A DNA stretch of 64,000 bases, taken from contig NZ_BAABDL010000017.1 in assembly GCF_039539605.1 (NCBI RefSeq), positions 1-64,000 on the forward strand, given 5' to 3'. Below the pieces are notes generated by a model, which was not told where the DNA came from, ran no database searches, and was given only the letters and a program-made list of their open reading frames with translations. This stretch comes from Amphibacillus indicireducens (lineage in GTDB: Bacteria > Bacillota > Bacilli > Bacillales > Amphibacillaceae). Below are positions 62,498 through 64,000 of this stretch, in pieces (the first letter of the stretch is position 1; each line of letters starts with the position of its first letter). The position numbers and the translations under genes are program-made.

Positions 62498-64000
62498 CCT
62501 GCTTTCACCACCCCAATACTTTGAACATCTAGATCTGGTTCTAATTCGTTATAAGATAATACAATCACATCTGGGAAAAATCGATCAAGCAATTGTTTCA
62601 TATACATTCTAATGGTTGGAGAACATAAAATGATTGGGTTTTCTGACTGTAGTGAAGCTTGTTCAATTCTTTCAGTTACCGAACCAATTATTTTTTGCTG
62701 GCTTTCTGGATCAAGCGCTAAATAATTTCCATGTTCAGTTTGCTGAACATGATCAGCAATCATTTGTTCAACCTCTCCAGCAACAGTGATGACACGAAGT
62801 GAATTTAAATCATTGGCATATTGCTTTGTAATTTGTGATGCTAATGATTGTCTTGCATATTCCCCTAATAATTCTGGATCATTCGTCATTTTCCCAAAAT
62901 CAGCTAAGGTCTCAAAAATAACTGGCAAATTACGAATTGATACCTGTTCTCTTAATAATTTCGCTAATACCTTTTGAACATCACCAACACTTAATGGTTC
63001 CGGTGAAACTTCTTCGACTAAGATTGGATATGACTCCTTCAAATGGTCGATCAATTGCTTTGTTTCCTGGCGCCCCAATAATAAATGGGCATGTTTTTTG
63101 ATCACTTCAGTTATGTGTGTAGATACAACTGATGGCGGGTCAACAACAGTATAGCCAGATAATTCAGCTTCATCCTTGATGTCCTCGCTTATCCATTTAG
63201 CTGGAAGTCCAAAGGCTGGTTCAGTCGTAGCAATACCATCTATTTCATCATCTTCCATGCCAGGTGTCATCGCTAAATAATGATCAAGCATTAACTCACC
63301 ACTCGCGACTTCATTGCCTTTTATCTTCAGCTGATACGCATTAGGTGGTAATTGAATGTTATCACGAATTCGAACAACTGGAATCACGACACCAAGTTCA
63401 ATCGCCAATTGCCTTCTAATCATTACAATTCGATCCATCAGATCACCACCTTGACTTGAGTCAACGAGTGGAATCAATGAATAACCAAATTCAAATTCGA
63501 TTGGATCCATACTAATTAAATCAACAACATTTTCAGTTGATTCAATTTGTCTGGCAGCATCCTCATCTTCTACTTCACCTTGATCGATTATTGGTTCTTG
63601 TGTTGGACGATCAAGTACATATCCAGCGATCAATAAGACGGCTGATATTGATGTCGTTAACCAAAAATCAATTGTCGTAAAACCTAGAACAAAGATGGTA
63701 CCGCCTGCGATATAAAGGAGTTTTGGATATTGTAACAATTGAGTTGATACGTCACTACTCAAGTTTTCCTCAGAGACAGCTCTTGTCACAATAATACCAG
63801 TGGCAGTTGAAATTAATAAGGCTGGGAGTTGCGTGACAATTCCATCACCAACAGTTAATTGCATATATGTTGATAGAGCTTCGCCAATGCTCATCCCCAT
63901 CTGTAGCATTCCAATAATAATCCCAAAGATAATATTAATTAATACAATAATAATTCCTGCAATGGCATCACCTTTAATAAACTTACTCGCCCCATCCATC
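62494..64000 (-). CDS. flhA: Flagellar export protein FlhA (5' part outside the window)
   Basis: The C-terminal 501 residues or so of the type III export gate; the frame runs past 64000. It begins inside the membrane region (GASKFIKGDAIAGI is a family landmark near residue 200 of the full protein), has three or four more membrane segments to about residue 130 of this piece, then the large cytoplasmic domain that docks chaperone-substrate complexes (TTEPAFGLPAKWISEDIKDEAELSGYTVVDP-type region, then VGDVQKVLAKLLREQVSIRNLPVI). Nothing looks broken. Confidence 0.97.
   Translation of the reverse strand, partial: MDGASKFIKGDAIAGIIIVLINIIFGIIIGMLQMGMSIGEALSTYMQLTVGDGIVTQLPALLISTATGIIVTRAVSEENLSSDVSTQLLQYPKLLYIAGGTIFVLGFTTIDFWLTTSISAVLLIAGYVLDRPTQEPIIDQGEVEDEDAARQIESTENVVDLISMDPIEFEFGYSLIPLVDSSQGGDLMDRIVMIRRQLAIELGVVIPVVRIRDNIQLPPNAYQLKIKGNEVASGELMLDHYLAMTPGMEDDEIDGIATTEPAFGLPAKWISEDIKDEAELSGYTVVDPPSVVSTHITEVIKKHAHLLLGRQETKQLIDHLKESYPILVEEVSPEPLSVGDVQKVLAKLLREQVSIRNLPVIFETLADFGKMTNDPELLGEYARQSLASQITKQYANDLNSLRVITVAGEVEQMIADHVQQTEHGNYLALDPESQQKIIGSVTERIEQASLQSENPIILCSPTIRMYMKQLLDRFFPDVIVLSYNELEPDLDVQSIGVVKAG

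Noticed and set aside
1..64000. tRNA/rRNA genes, CRISPR arrays, insertion sequences or prophage genes
   Set aside because: Scanned intergenic spaces for cloverleaf-like T-loops ending in CCA, regularly spaced repeats and transposase motifs; none seen. The intervals are mostly short and accounted for by leaders and terminators.

Overview
The window is a compact, low-GC stretch of Firmicutes chromosome. It carries about 57 protein genes, essentially all on the minus strand, in an order that closely follows the Bacillus subtilis region from flhA to hflX, read here in reverse. Spore genes (cotE, spoVS, spoVFA/spoVFB, a spoVK-like gene), sigD-linked motility genes and gene-by-gene similarity point to a spore-forming, motile member of the Bacillaceae. 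AT-rich sequence and an acidic extracellular RodZ tail would fit an Oceanobacillus/Gracilibacillus/Amphibacillus-like halotolerant or alkaliphilic lineage; that placement is inference. I saw no tRNA, rRNA, CRISPR array, prophage or transposase.

Layout, in + coordinates; transcription runs right to left. 1-362: 3' tail of a possible plus-strand gene, a structured repeat and the hflX 3' end. 0.36-8.3 kb: hflX, spoVK-like, hfq, miaA, mutL, mutS (RNA modification and mismatch repair). 8.4-12 kb: cotE, ricA, a dipeptidase, spoVS, ymdB. 12-24 kb: rny, recA (with a LexA-like box), cinA, pgsA, rodZ, the M16 peptidase pair ymfH/ymfF, a GntR regulator and spoIIIE. 24-29 kb: dapA, dapG, asd and dipicolinate synthase spoVFB/spoVFA, joining lysine/diaminopimelate synthesis to spore dipicolinate, then ymxH. 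29-39.6 kb: pnp, rpsO, ribF, truB, rbfA, ylxP, infB, ylxQ, ylxR, nusA, rimP (RNA decay, ribosome maturation and translation initiation). 39.9-49 kb: polC, proS, rasP, cdsA, uppS. 49-52.5 kb: frr, pyrH, tsf, rpsB. 52.7-64 kb: the distal fla/che operon (swrB-like, a small unknown gene, fapA, sigD, cheD, cheC, cheW, cheA, cheB, flhG, flhF, partial flhA), with many 1-8 nt overlaps that suggest translational coupling.

The most striking non-coding feature is a dispersed structured repeat present three times (119-242, 44264-44395, and inverted at 33211-33376). The copies differ in stem sequence but keep pairing through compensatory changes, keep a 5-nt bulge at one position, and keep an identical internal-loop sequence. 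The third copy holds an insertion of about 67 nt with its own tandem repeat. Other points of interest: dxr is missing from its usual place between cdsA and rasP; miaB is missing next to a RicA that lacks the cysteine tail; candidate small ORFs precede rimP and cotE; the rpsB, rpsO, pnp and asd leaders are structured; and a direct/inverted GGTAA array overlaps the ymfF promoter. Gene starts were moved inward where a Shine-Dalgarno sequence and the family N-terminus agreed.
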